Source: Saccharum officinarum (taxonomy: Eukaryota > Streptophyta > Magnoliopsida > Poales > Poaceae). From it: 64,000 bases of DNA. The notes beneath the pieces are model-generated. The model searched no databases. It was given only the letters and a program-made list of their open reading frames with translations, and was not told where the DNA came from. Where the stretch lies: NCBI GenBank assembly GCA_020631735.1, contig CM036191.1, positions 44,554,562 through 44,618,561 of the forward strand. Reading direction: 5' to 3'. Within the stretch, counting starts at the first letter, position 1. Every line of letters starts with the position of its first letter. Positions 23,156 to 34,127 of the stretch are shown one piece after another. The position numbers and the translations under genes are program-made.

Positions 23156-24304
23156 ATGCACCCCACCCACTTATTGACATGCCTCTCCTTCAACAGTGCA
23201 AGGTAAAATTGATTGACATGTCTTTCATCCTATGCTAAGGACTTGATAGAGCATGTAGACATAATAAGTGGTACGCATAAGCATTCATGATAAATCAAAT
23301 GAATTTTATGGATATATGTTACCACTATTGCTTCTATGCTTATTTTGATCTAGTGGTGGCATATGACATGTTTGTGAGCTTGTAAACCTAGTGTTGAATC
23401 TAGAAGATTTGCTATAAGTGTTTAATTCAACATAGGCAAGATAACCCTTATTTTGAGGAGTGAAGAAGCTTGTCTTTGGTTCAAATCGAATTAAATATCT
23501 TTGGCAAGTATTCTAGGTTAAACCAAATTTGATAAATTTTTAACCTTACATATGGTATCGAATTAATTTCAATCTACTCCATCAAACACTTTTCCTTCTC
23601 TCCATAATTTGATCCCATTTTTTTGGGTAAGTTGTTGACATAGGGGGAGAGAAAAAGATGATTCAACTTGATAAAGGGGTAAATAAAATTTGTTAATGCA
23701 CACAAGTAGGAGGAGCAAGCTCATAAACAAAGTTGTTGCATTTGTTTGTGTATTCTCATATGACTTGCTCATTGCACATGTATTTAAATTCAATATACAT
23801 GCTTGTGTGGTGCAATGCTAGTATAGAAATTGGATGATGAAATGATCTACTAGCATGCATAGGAATAGTTTACATGTGGTATCTAGACTTGCCTAAAGCT
23901 TTATAAGTGGTTAGCTTTACAAGTAGTCCAAGAACCTTTGTATATAATGTTGATCTCACGGGGTTCTTGAGTTTTGATGGATGTCTAGTTACTTCATGAT
24001 GCTAAGGATGGTGTAAAAGGCAACTCCGATTGGTATCACGCTTCAAAGGTCCATTTCTTACACCTTAGCATCATTTTGGTTGAATTACTCTCCCAACATT
24101 TCTATCCATGCATATGTGCAAAGATTTCAATCCAAACTCTATGCACATATGTAGGGGGAGCTAATGCTACCAAAACCGAGCTTGTGATAATTGTCCAAAC
24201 TTTACTTATGAGCAAAATGATTGGACAAGCATGACAAGTTCAAAACTTTTATTATCAAAATCATCTTTGTGAGGGTTGTCATCAATTACCAAAAAGGGGG
24301 AGAT
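23156..24304 (+). other. 3' spacer of Copia C with three purine tracts
   Basis: About 1.15 kb with no supported gene. Purine tracts lie at 23640-23656 (TAGGGGGAGAGAAAAAG), 24152-24160 and 24291-24303 (AAAAAGGGGGAGA). The last abuts the LTR and is the expected plus-strand primer. SIRE-like elements are known to have long 3' spacers, sometimes with an env-like frame; I do not see one here. Confidence 0.7.
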
Positions 24305-25080
24305 TGAAAGTCCCTAGTTTGGTTTTGGCTAATTGATGAAACCTAGGACTAACCTTTGTATCTAAGTGGATGTTTTAGATAAAGGTGGTCATTGCATATG
24401 AGACATGACATTGACTCATATGACCAAGATGGTGAAGACCAAGATGAGGCTTGGCTCGATGGACCGGTTGTGAGGGTGAAGGGCAAGTCGAGGCTTCGAA
24501 GCGAGGGACCATGCGATGGTGAAGCTTGAGCAAGACTTGGCGCCGACGGACCAATGCAACGGTGAAGAGCAAGTAAAGTCAAGGTCGATGGATCGAGATG
24601 GTCATGTGATGATATGAAGTGGATCATATCATTTGAAGAAACAAAATGGGCTCAAGGCAAAGGTATAACAATAGGGCCATTTTGTTTTACACTCAAGACA
24701 CCATAGAGGGTGTGAGTGGTTTAGGATCGATAGCCGAACTATTAAGAGGGGAAGTCTTATCGGTTATTCGATGCACGGGTGCCACTAGGTGAATTCATGA
24801 AGTGCATTGCATGTAGGGCCTAGTGAGCTAATTGGAAAACCTTTGAAAATGATTGAGAAAATGCTAACACACAAGCACATGGAGTTGTACACTTGTTGGT
24901 GTTGGCACATTTGCAAAGGTGGCGTTGGTCGCGCTGTGGTTTGCGGGTAGAGAGGGGTTTGGGTTCCTCTCTCCCTCCCGCCGAGCGTGCGAGCGCGGGA
25001 TTCAGGCGATTTCGGGGAAATGAAATGCCTAATTTCCACTACGCCGAAAGTCGGAAAAGAAACGGAGGCGAACGGGGTCA

Positions 25081-25638
25081 CTGAGGTGACCGGACGCTGC
25101 ACCGGACGCGGTCTCGGTATGACCGGACGCGTCCGGTCAGTACAGCGCGGTTTCGGGCGCACGGGCTAGGGTTTGCAACCGGCGCGTCCGGTCACTCGCG
25201 GGACCGGCGCGTCCGGTCAGTCGCCCAGAGGGAACTGCGGTTCACGAGGATGATCGGACGCGAGGCGCGTCCGGTCACACATGATCGGACGCGTCCGATC
25301 GTTGAAGGAGCTTACTGGACTCACACCGGACGCGGGCACTGTCGCGTCCGGTCGTTGCGAGGAGCGCGTCCGGTCGTTGTTTCGCGGGCGCGGGTGCTGT
25401 GCGGATCGGCGCGTCCGGTCGTTCGACAGGCGCGTCCGGTCATCGGGACCGGCGCGTCCGGTCGTTACGACCAGCGCGTCCGGTCGTTGCTTCGCGCGCG
25501 CGGTGCTGAGCGACCGGCGCGTCCGGTCTGTTGAGAGGCGCGTCCGGTCATGGGATTTGACCGTTGACGCAGTGACCGTTGGAGGACCGGACGCGGTTGA
25601 GCGCGTCCGGTCAGTTTCGACCGGCGCGTCCGGTCGTC
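25081..25638. repeat. CpG-rich GCGTCCGGTC palindrome array in Copia C U3
   Basis: About fourteen direct copies of GCGTCCGGTC and several inverted GACCGGACGC copies fall within 560 bp, spaced roughly 20-60 bp apart. Two fuse into full palindromes: GACCGGACGCGTCCGGTC (25121-25138) and GATCGGACGCGTCCGATC near 25283-25300. The array ends about 50 bp before the TATA box, the position of an upstream activator region. Confidence 0.9.
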
Positions 25639-25688
25639 CCGAAAAAACGGTCAGTGGAGTTGCAACGGCTCTATTTGGATGGGAGGCT

Positions 25689-25696
25689 TATAAATA
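25689..25696 (+). promoter_or_regulatory. Putative TATA box of Copia C LTR
   Basis: TATAAATA lies 50 bp downstream of the CpG array and upstream of the R/U5-like part of the LTR. The matching arrangement in the inverted LTR at 4457-6282 supports a core promoter. Confidence 0.65.
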
Positions 25697-26615
25697 CTCG
25701 TTGGCCGGCCCTTGGGGAGGCAACTAGTGATTTCTAACATTCTTGTACATCCTTTGAGCTAGAGCATCTCCTTCCACTCATCTCTCTTGAGTGATTGCAA
25801 ATCATAAGTGAGATTGAGTAATCCCAAAGTGCATTGCATAGCTTGAGGGCATCTAGTGGCACTTGTGGTGGTTTAGCCGGTGGATTTCTTGTTACTCTTG
25901 GAGAGTACCGCTCCTAGCCGGCTTGGAGATTGTTGGAGGCGTTGGCAAGAGAAGGTGATTGTTCTTGGCCACCTCCGGTTGTTTGTAAGAGGTTCTTGTG
26001 CTTTCCTCGGCGGGACGCCAAAAGCAACTCTATTACATTGCGCGTGTCATTGAGTTACCTCACTTGAGAGTGGAGTCTTGCGGTGCCTTGCGGGGCGTGC
26101 CTTGAGGGGCAAGTGACTTGAGGGTCACACCGAGGAACCATCTAAGTGTTGGTCGACACAACCGGTGACGTAGCTTGTCGGTGCACAAGTGAACACCGGG
26201 TGAACAAAAATATTGTGTCTCTTGTCTCCCGGTGATTGGTCTCCATATTGTGTTGTTGTCAATATTGATTGATTGTATATCATCTTGGTGATTGGCAACA
26301 TCTTCACTCCACCGTTGGTATAAGATACACAATCCTATCTCTTGCATTTACTTTTACTAGATTATCTTGTGTAGCTCTAGTAGTAGCCTTTACTAGTAGT
26401 TGTTAGCTTGCTCACTAGTGTATAAATAGTGACATAGCTCTTGTGTGAACTAGAGATCATAATCTACTAGACTTGTGGATAGGAGGCTTGCATCACAACC
26501 CTTGGCTAAGCAAAACACGCTTTACGCCGTTTGTTATTCTAACAAGTTTGCTTAGTGGCTTGTGTAGAATTTTTATAGGCTATTCACCCCCCCTCTAGCC
26601 ATCTAGGACCTTACA

Positions 26616-29600
26616 CCGCCGTAGCACGGCGCCGCCGTGGTAGCCGCCCACCACCGGCCACAAAACCACCGCCATCGGGTTCGCCTCACCCAGGCGAACG
26701 CGTCGGTGCCCGCTGCACCGCCGGAGGAGCCGCCGGCGGTGAGCTTTTGCTGACCGGAGCTCCTCCCCTGCCTCTGAGCCTATGACATGTGGGTCCCCTC
26801 TGTCAACGCAGGCTTTCCCCCTCTGTTCCTTAGCTGGGCCTCGAGTGGGCCGGCTGGCCTGGTTAGCCCCTTGGCCTTCGCGGGCCGAGTGGCTTCGGCC
26901 TGTTTAGGTTTCAAATTTTATCTTTTCTAATTTGTGATAATATTTGCTGAACTTTGTAAATTCGTAGAAAATAGTAGAAAAATAATAAAATAGAAAATGT
27001 GGACTTTCAGGAATCCTTGAGAGGTGTATTTTGTAGTGGTGTAATAAAATATGGCATTTTAGTTTATGTTTTCTGAAGTTGCTAATTATTTTTGATAAGC
27101 ACTTTATTTAATTAGGTGATTTAGATAATTTTGTAGCTCTCTGTGTATTAATCCAATTGCCATGAAATTTTTGTGGGATGTTAAGTATGGTATTAAGATA
27201 CTCTAGTTAAATTTTCAGCTATATTGGATGTCATATGCTTCAGCTATGAAATTCCTTTGTTGTAGGCTCGATAATACTTATCTATATATTTATTTTGATA
27301 TCTCTTAAATTATTTGTCAAACGGAGCTGAAATTTTTATGGTAGTCTCCTAAGAGCATGTAGGTGCTACTGTAATTTTATTAGAATTTTCTGGGCACCTT
27401 TTATATTTATTGCCATTTATGCCTATGCAATTAAATAAATAGAAAAGGTCAACTAAATAAATGTTTATGCAAGTAACATGGTATGATCTGGTGTTACTTT
27501 AACATGCTCTAGATGTTAGTAAAGTTGGTTCGGTCCAATTATGCTTTTGCATCATCATTAATTAGTTAATTTAGAGAATCTGCCATTCTAGACAGATTTG
27601 CTTGTTAAGAGAATTAACCTATGATAATAATGCTTTCATGCTTGGTGAACTATAACAAAGTTGTTAATAACTTCATAAACTAGCTGCTGGTAAAATTTGG
27701 TGACATTTAAACTCATGGTTTAGAAATGACAGTTGTTCAAAGTTCGAGTCAGAATTATTTTGCTCTCTGTCTTTTTAGAACAGTCTCTGTGCATGTGCTA
27801 TTTCGACCTGGTAAATAATAAAATCAGGCTTAGATGTTTATAAATGAATTGTGTACAATTTTATAATCTTTCCAGATTGTCCTCATGCATGTCCATTGGA
27901 GTTATAGAACTCTAGTTATAAACTTTATAAGTTGCTGCGGTCATCAGGCCCATACGCTAAATTTCTGGAACTTGTCATATGGGTGCTAAGTATGAACTTT
28001 GTGGTACTTAGTGGTTACTTAGGGATGTTTAAATATGTTAATACCAGAGAGAAAATTTACACCTACTCTTAAAGTAATTTGATTGGAGCACCATGTAGCC
28101 TGACTTTTATTGCTTCAATTGTTGCATTATTCACCACATTCATCATGCATACATGCTCATAAGCTCATCATGTTATATCTGTGCATACATGAGATTCATT
28201 GGTGCATATACATGCAATAGGTGTACTGAGGGACGTGACGACGGTAAGGGTCCACAAGACGTACCCGGTGGAGTTAGAGCCAGTTCGGGGGCAGGAGGCC
28301 CAGTCCGACGGAACCCGAGGAGACGAAGGAACCGTGGTTAAGCGCTGAACCCCGAACCATCCTCGTACGGTTAAGGCAAGCCCCGGAGCATTATAAGCCT
28401 CCTACTTTCAAAGCAATTAATTATATATGTTATATGTATTGTTGCATTAAGTGGTAGGAGTTGTTTGGAACCCTTGTTGTATTATATCATTTCTTGTCCA
28501 GATATACTAATCCATGAATCCTATGTAGACAGGATCGTCTATCTGCTTAGTCCTGCTTTTATTAGAACGGTAATGTTAGGTGATCTCCTATCACCTGCAA
28601 AGTAGGAAGTATTGGGTCACGGTTGGCTATATTTGCTATCGTGGAAAAGAACCAAGTGTTAATAATGAATTTAAACCGGGCGGGATGTCGATAGCGAAGC
28701 AACAAGGCATGGAGGTCTTGGGTGTGGAACTATCCCCGTCTGTGTCGGTTAAGGACCGATCCGCTGTACTTCCTTTGTCATTTTGAACGTAGCCTAACAC
28801 TTAGCTGGTCGGCCTGAGGTTGCCGACCGCGAAGCCGAGTAGCTCAACTCAGGCTGCGAAGCCGAAAAGTGTAAGTCGCCTCGGAGGGGAGCCAGGTGGG
28901 ACCAAGGGCAGGTGAGTTAAAATCTTGAGTTTCCTGGCTACTGGAATCCCTGAGAGCGCGGCGCTGTTCGGGCCCATCCTGAGTTGTACCAAAGGTGACT
29001 GTTGACGACTCTTGCAAAGTATGTCCGGTTGGTATTAGGAATACCCCCTCAGCTGAGTTGGAATCGATTCGAATCGCCGTCTCTCCCGGTTAGTGAGAAA
29101 CTTGACAAAGCAGAGGCAACGTATATTTCACTTAATCTACTGATGGTTCTGAAGATGATGATGATATAATGATGGCCTTATAAACCTGATATGGTTACTA
29201 TTGTTTGCTTAGCTAGATCAAGTGATTACTATAGTACAGGTACTGATCTAGAGGATAGGTTAATAATGATTAACTTGATGCTTAAAGCAATAATAATTAC
29301 TTATCTGTACTTAAGCTTTTACGCAAAGGTGTCAAGCCAGCCCACTTTTATAAAGCCTTGCATACTCCTTGGTGTCACTTTATTTCTGGTTTTGACGGGT
29401 AAGTCTAGCTGAGTACCTTCTCGTACTCAGGGTTTATTCCCACCTTGTTGCAGGTAGTAGATTCTTACTGGTTACCTGAAGTACTGTCTTCGCTGTTTGG
29501 TGTGAAGACTAGACCATGGGGCATGGTCTCTGTAGTTTCTCTTCTAATATGCTTTTGCAGGATGTGACTACGCACTGGCAGTATTTGCACTAAATGTGGT

Positions 29601-29820
29601 TTCAAAACTATGTTGCTTTCGCTATTTCTAATTTGGTTTGTAATAACTTATTCGTACTCCGATGTATGAGAACTACTTATAAACTGTTGTAACAAGTGCT
29701 GTGTTATGTTGAATCACTACGATCTTGGTTGCTCTCGGCTTGCGTTTGAAATCCATCGTGATTTCGTGGACTACCGGCAGTTATATGGCTCAAGTTTGAG
29801 AATTTGATCGCTTCAGCGAT
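26616..29820 (+). repeat. LTR2 sequence, plus strand (chromovirus-type LTR), runs into gap
   Basis: 3.2 kb with no supported gene. It opens with a GC-rich part (26616-26900), then A/T-rich DNA (26900-28200). Then come segments shared with the minus-strand LTR2 at 8772-9911: the TAACACTTAG stretch near 28796, the GTACTC hairpin (29411-29428), and the region near 29780-29820 that matches the LTR2 terminus near 8820-8850. By comparison with that copy only about 50 bp of LTR should remain inside the N gap. It also has the AAGGCAAGCCCCGG motif (about 28373) shared with the chromovirus LTR. Confidence 0.75.
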
Positions 29821-29920
29821 NNNNNNNNNNNNNNNNNNNNNNNNNNNNNNNNNNNNNNNNNNNNNNNNNNNNNNNNNNNNNNNNNNNNNNNNNNNNNNNN
29901 NNNNNNNNNNNNNNNNNNNN
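29821..29920. other. Assembly gap (100 N)
   Basis: Exactly 100 N, the conventional placeholder for a gap of unknown size. The retroelement block to the left and the gene island to the right may not be this close in the real genome. Confidence 0.98.
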
Positions 29921-30021
29921 CTGATTCGTTTCAAAAAAAAAAATTGTTCTGTACACTTTCACACACCTTTCCTTCTTAAGAAAAAACTCTTTGCCACACT
30001 TTTTCATTCCCTCCCTTTTCT

Positions 30022-30110
30022 ATGCAGCATTTTCAGTCACTAATAGCTATCCTGTTCTTGGTTGTTGCATCTCTGAATGGTTCTTTGATAGGGCATGCAT
30101 ATAATGATTC
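30022..30110 (+). other. Candidate first exon (signal peptide) of the lipase
   Basis: An ATG at 30022 opens MQHFQSLIAILFLVVASLNG, a short polar start followed by a hydrophobic core, as in a secretory signal peptide. It lies 150 bp before the first clear lipase exon in the same orientation. No splice donor or linking exon is obvious between about 30110 and 30173, and a conserved middle segment expected before the VYTSDLTSLF region is not visible, so this link is tentative. Confidence 0.45.
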
Positions 30111-30173
30111 CCATGTTTCTATCTCCAGAAAACATTTTTCCTCTTTCAGACTTGGTTTACATAAATGTTTCAG

Positions 30174-31815
30174 GTGTACACATCTGACTTAACATCACTT
30201 TTCTTATGGACCTGTCAAAGGTGTAAAGGTCACACAAAGGTTTGTGCTTCCTCTGTTTGTGAAAGTTGTTCTACGTGTTCCTTGTCGTTTAATCGACTGT
30301 TTTTGCATTATTGATGCAGGGTTTTGAGGTGATAGAGATCATAGTAGATGTGGAGAACTGCTTACAGGTTAACTATCTTTATGTATTTCTATTTCAGCAA
30401 AGCTCTTTTGCTTGCACTCAGTGTTCAATGAAAACGAAGGTCGATTGTTTGTCAAAAAATTGTGCAGGCATTTGTTGGAGTTGCGCCTGATCCTCGATCC
30501 ATAATCATTGCATTTAGAGGCACTCAACAGCACAGGTACAGAAAATGCTCCATTATGAGTCGAGACTTGTAACGTATGGGCATTTGCTCTGAGTGCATCA
30601 ACCTTTTATCCTAGTTATTTAGCTATGTGTTTTTCAACTTATAAAATTGTAATCTTTTATTCAAATATCATAAGCTATTTATAAGCTTTCAATCTTCACT
30701 TCTCATTGATTTTGATGTCTTGGAATTTAACTTGCACAGTGTCGCAAATTGGATCGAAGATCTTTTCTGGAAGCAGCTTGATGTGACATACCCAGGCATG
30801 CCGGATGCTATGGTAACTCCACTAATCAAGTTGATGTTTAGAGTTCTCATTGAATTAGAAATAACTTGTGTTTGCTTGCTGCTTGTCTGTCTCATGCTGC
30901 AGGTCCATCATGGGTTTTATACTGCATATTATAATACAACTATGCGACATGAGATCCTGAAGTCTATTAAATGGGCAAGAAAACATATGGAAATCTACCC
31001 ATAAATGTTGTGGGACATTCCTTGGGAGGGGCTTTAGCTTCGTTTTGTGCCCTTGATCTATCTGTAAGTAATGTACTTGGTTTATTGCATCAAATTTCAA
31101 TATATGCTCTACTACCATGGCATGTATTGTTAATATATCAGATGGTTGGCTTCAATGATATCTTTGCCTTTTCTTTTACAGGTTAAATTTGGATCAAAGG
31201 AGGTTGAGCTCATGACTTTTGGACAGCCTCGGATAGGCAATCCTGCTTTCTGTATACTTTGGTGAACAAGTCCCAAGAACAATCCGCGTGACCCATCAGA
31301 ATGATATTGTGCCGCATTTACCACCGTATTATTATTACCTAGGTGAATGGACATACCACCACTTTGCTAGAGAGGTTTGTATCCAATAGTCAAAAAGAGT
31401 TTACAGAGATGCATACTTCTCCACGTTACCGTTAATCCATTTCTTCTGCATTTATTTATCTTCAGGTTTGGCTTCATGAGAGCATTGATGGAAATGTAGT
31501 TACCAGAAATGAGACGGTATGTGATTCTGGTGAGGACCCAACCTGTAGCAGGTATGTATCTGCCTATCTATTTTGGATATTTATTTTCTTGCATGTGTTG
31601 CTTATTGTTTGCCGTTGCTTCAAAAGGTCGGTCTATGGGATGAGCGTAGCAGATCATCTTGAGTACTACGGTGTCACACTACATGCTGATTCAAGGGAAC
31701 CTGTCAATTTGTGATTGGTGCAGCCAACTCAGTATACAGCTATGTTCGTGAAGTTGATGGATCCATCATCTTGTCAAGATATCCGGAAGAACCAGAAACT
31801 CTAGAATCTATTTGA
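30174..31815 (+). pseudogene. Class 3 (alpha/beta hydrolase) lipase gene, three frame breaks
   Basis: A host gene with GT-AG introns. Exons: 30174-30239, 30320-30367, 30468-30535, 30740-30812, 30903-31063, 31182-31374, 31466-31551 and 31627-31815 (stop TGA 31813-31815). Family landmarks include SIIIAFRGTQQHS (oxyanion region), NWIEDLFWKQLDVTYPGMP, the nucleophile elbow INVVGHSLGGALASFCALDL, MTFGQPRIGNP, and the Asp segment HQNDIVPHLPPYYYY; a His lies in ADHLEYYG. It would hydrolyse acyl-glycerol esters, probably as a secreted or vacuolar protein if the upstream signal peptide is real. Frame breaks: one base short in an A-run near 30980 (between WARK and YGNLP), two bases short near 31250, one base short in a G-run near 31695. 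It is either a recent pseudogene or carries residual sequencing errors; splice sites look intact. Confidence 0.88.
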
Positions 31816-33829
31816 CTTTGTCTGCCACGAAATACACCCCTGCACAGTATTTTTATTTTCATTTTGTGTACAGCTCATGAAATACTGAGCGCTCCCGGAG
31901 CTCTCCAGAGGATAAGGAGAGGCTCACCTTTTAAATGTGCCCCCTTTGCTCAAGTGAGAATTGTACATGTAAGCTCCATAAGATTGTCCGCACAATTCAA
32001 TTCGTGTATATAACTAATACCATATATAACTAAGTAATGTAAGTATTAGATGGTACTCCTTGTTTGGTCATTCCCTCATGGTGTTGCTACCTGAGATATT
32101 TCCAGATTTTTTTTCACAGCATTGCACCTCACCTTTACCTTCATTTCAGGTATGCATTTGCTTTTCCAGGTCAAAGAATGCAGCCCCTTGCAAACCTTCA
32201 TTGATGTATGTATGTGAAATGTAACAGGCTGTAATTGGATGATTTGATGGCACTCCTTATTTGGTATTTTCTCACTACCTGACAATTTGTGTATTTTCTC
32301 TCAGCTTATGAAGCGGGAATTGTATATGTAATCTATCACATTGTGTGTTCTTATGTGATGGATATATTTGGTGGCCCCCTTGTTTATAAAACTATATAAC
32401 ATGGGATTCGTTGTAAGATATTTCCAGAATTTTTCCCTCTCCATTGCACCTCACCTTTACCTTTGTTTCAGATATGCTTTTGCAGATCAATGCACGTAGC
32501 CCTTTGCAAACACGAGGAGCCAAGAACTGATCAGGCTCAGGAATCTCAAGATACAAAGTTCCTCAGATAGTTAGCACTGCCAGGGTAGATCTTGAGGATA
32601 AGGATACATGTCTATCCACATTCTCCATTGTCATCTTCTTGTCCTGGGGGTTTGCATCATACATGAGAAGATCAGAGGAACCATTGCAGCAAATCAACGG
32701 CGACTGTTCCATAGCATCATTTACACAACATGGCCTTGCTGATATGCAATGCCAGGCTGTGCAGCACTGTGCCAAGGCAAATGCCTGCATATCTGATAAG
32801 ATTATGCGACCAGTGAATGGTGAGAAAATGCTTCAGAGAACAAAATATATAGCAAATTGGCAGAATTATCAAACAATTGTCTTGTCTAATGATCTACTCA
32901 CCAAGTATGGTGTAACTGTTCAGGGAACGATAGATAGCAAATGGGGCAGATTCTGCCACTGCGGATAAGGTAAGAAGAGAGAGTGTGACTTTGTGTGAGG
33001 GACTGAATGAGACCGTAGTCGGTTCTCTGTCGGAAGATGCTATTCTGAACCTGAAGATCAGGATTCAGGAGCCTGATCCCTCCAATACAGAGTGCCTGCT
33101 CTTTGCCAGAGGAATCAGATCCTGCTGTCATATTGTCATGTGACGAAGCGATGCCGTGTTGTTGTTGGCACCTTTGCTTTCTGTATGGACTTGTGTATTT
33201 ACAATTGGAGTCAAAGGTCTCAACTCTCAATTTACATGCAGGGAGGGACAACATTCAGACAATGAGACATTCACAGAACGGAAAAGCATTAACTTGCATT
33301 CCACCAGATTTTTTTTTCAGTTATTACAAGTTTCAGAATTCAGACTTCGAACAACAGTAGAAGAAAATTTACTACTTTTCACCTTGCAACCATATGCTAC
33401 TAGTATTGCTCTGAAAAAAGCATATATCACTAGTATCTTTAACGTGTGTACTTGGTCAGTATGTGAAAATGTAAGTGCAAGTGTTAATATTCTTCGAATA
33501 TTGTTTTGCTTATAAACTATGACCGAAGAAGATCCCCATATATCTATACAGCTCTATCCTCATGAGTCATGACTTTTAAAAAGATCCTTATCGTTTTCAG
33601 ATATCTTCATATAATATTGCAAATTTTGTATGTGGTCGACTCGTGAGTCATGAGGAGAGAGAGAGAGATTCCAATGTTCCCAGGGCCCTCATGCTTGAAC
33701 ACAGACATGGATTCTTATCCAAAACTATTTTTCATTTATATATAGAAGAACCAAAACTAGCTATATAACACGTTCAGCAAATGCTATCAGTTAGTTGTCA
33801 AAGAATAGAATCTTCTGTCTTGTATGTAT
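31816..33829. other. Lipase 3' flank, no supported gene
   Basis: 2.0 kb downstream of the lipase. The first 700 bp contain diverged tandem copies of 3'-UTR-like sequence. A 109-codon plus-strand frame (32639-32968; starts MSWGFASYMRRSEE) and a 118-codon minus-strand frame (32898-33254) overlap tail to tail, but neither resembles a family I recognise and neither has supporting exon signals. A short GA run lies near 33655. The rest is A/T-rich with nothing identifiable. Confidence 0.5.
32093..32511 (+). repeat. Diverged tandem duplication behind the lipase
   Basis: 32093-32194 and 32413-32511 share GATATTTCCAGA, ATTGCACCTCACCTTTACCT, a TTTCAG/TATGC segment and CCTTTGCAAAC-like ends. The period is about 320 bp. 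Flanking pieces (a GGTACTCCTTGTTTGG-like segment near 32052 and near 32250) also repeat. Confidence 0.75.
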
Positions 33830-33931
33830 CCCCCTGTTCGGCTGAGCTTATCAGCACGGCTTATCAGCCGTGGAACAGTGTTTTTCTCTCACAGCAAATC
33901 AAGCCAAAAAAACAGCCTGCCGAACAGGGCC
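33830..33931. mobile_element. Small MITE with CCCTGTTCGGC inverted ends
   Basis: About 100 bp with termini CCCTGTTCGGCTG at the left and CAGCCTGCCGAACAGGG at the right, which are inverted repeats of each other with a small offset. It has internal repeats of CTTATCAGC. It is too short to code. The ends resemble hAT-like MITEs of grasses (inference). No clear 8-bp target duplication was seen. Confidence 0.7.
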
Positions 33932-33960
33932 TATAACATACGGAGTATAATCCAATGCAA

Positions 33961-34016
33961 GTTGGTACTACTACTACGTACCAACAATCCAACACCTTTT
34001 TCCAGCCGATAAAAGG
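33961..34016 (+). promoter_or_regulatory. Candidate glutaredoxin promoter: inverted repeat and TATA-like box
   Basis: GTTGGTAC (33961-33968) and GTACCAAC (33978-33985) form a perfect inverted repeat around TACTACTAC. A GATAAAAGG box follows at 34008-34016, about 110-140 bp before the glutaredoxin start codons. ACCAAC resembles plant MYB-binding AC elements. Use as a promoter is inference. Confidence 0.4.
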
Positions 34017-34127
34017 CATTCCGTCCCATGGCCAGTAGAGCAAGAAACCACATCACCTTCGAAAATCATCTCAGCATCCAAGGAGAGGGGCACTAGCTAT
34101 AAGCCTCTAGAACCTTCTGGTCTGGGC

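Larger units (their letters stand above)
21902..26615 (+). mobile_element. SIRE-like Copia element C (3' half)
   Basis: Plus-strand Copia: RT from its middle through RNase H (21902-23155), a noncoding spacer (23156-24304) and a complete 3' LTR (24305-26615). Everything upstream of the LLAYACAHNIKL motif is missing, because the chromovirus LTR ends at 21901 directly against it. The RT/RNase H portion is fully open, so this copy is younger than Copia B. Its right flank (26616 on) is LTR2 sequence, consistent with insertion into an LTR2. Confidence 0.9.
24305..26615 (+). repeat. 3' LTR of Copia C
   Basis: A 2311-bp LTR from TGAAAGTCCC to CCTTACA. It contains the CpG palindrome array (25081-25638), a TATA box (25689-25696) and a pyrimidine-rich 3' end (CACCCCCCCTCTAGCC) shared with the LTR at 4457-6282. 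Confidence 0.92.

Noticed and set aside
25250..25727. Arginine/valine-rich frames across the CpG array (RVRSLLRARG-like repeats)
   Set aside because: The peptide repeats come directly from the GCGTCCGGTC DNA repeat read in several frames; no start context or family match.
8772..29820. LTR2 pieces at 8772-9911 (minus) and 26616-29820 (plus) as the two ends of one large inverted repeat
   Set aside because: They are different parts and lengths of the LTR, separated by unrelated insertions with unmatched junctions. Two independent or rearranged copies explain them more simply.
32639..33254. Two overlapping frames (plus 109 codons, minus 118 codons) behind the lipase
   Set aside because: No recognisable domain, no splice or promoter signals, composition not clearly coding. 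Left as unassigned.
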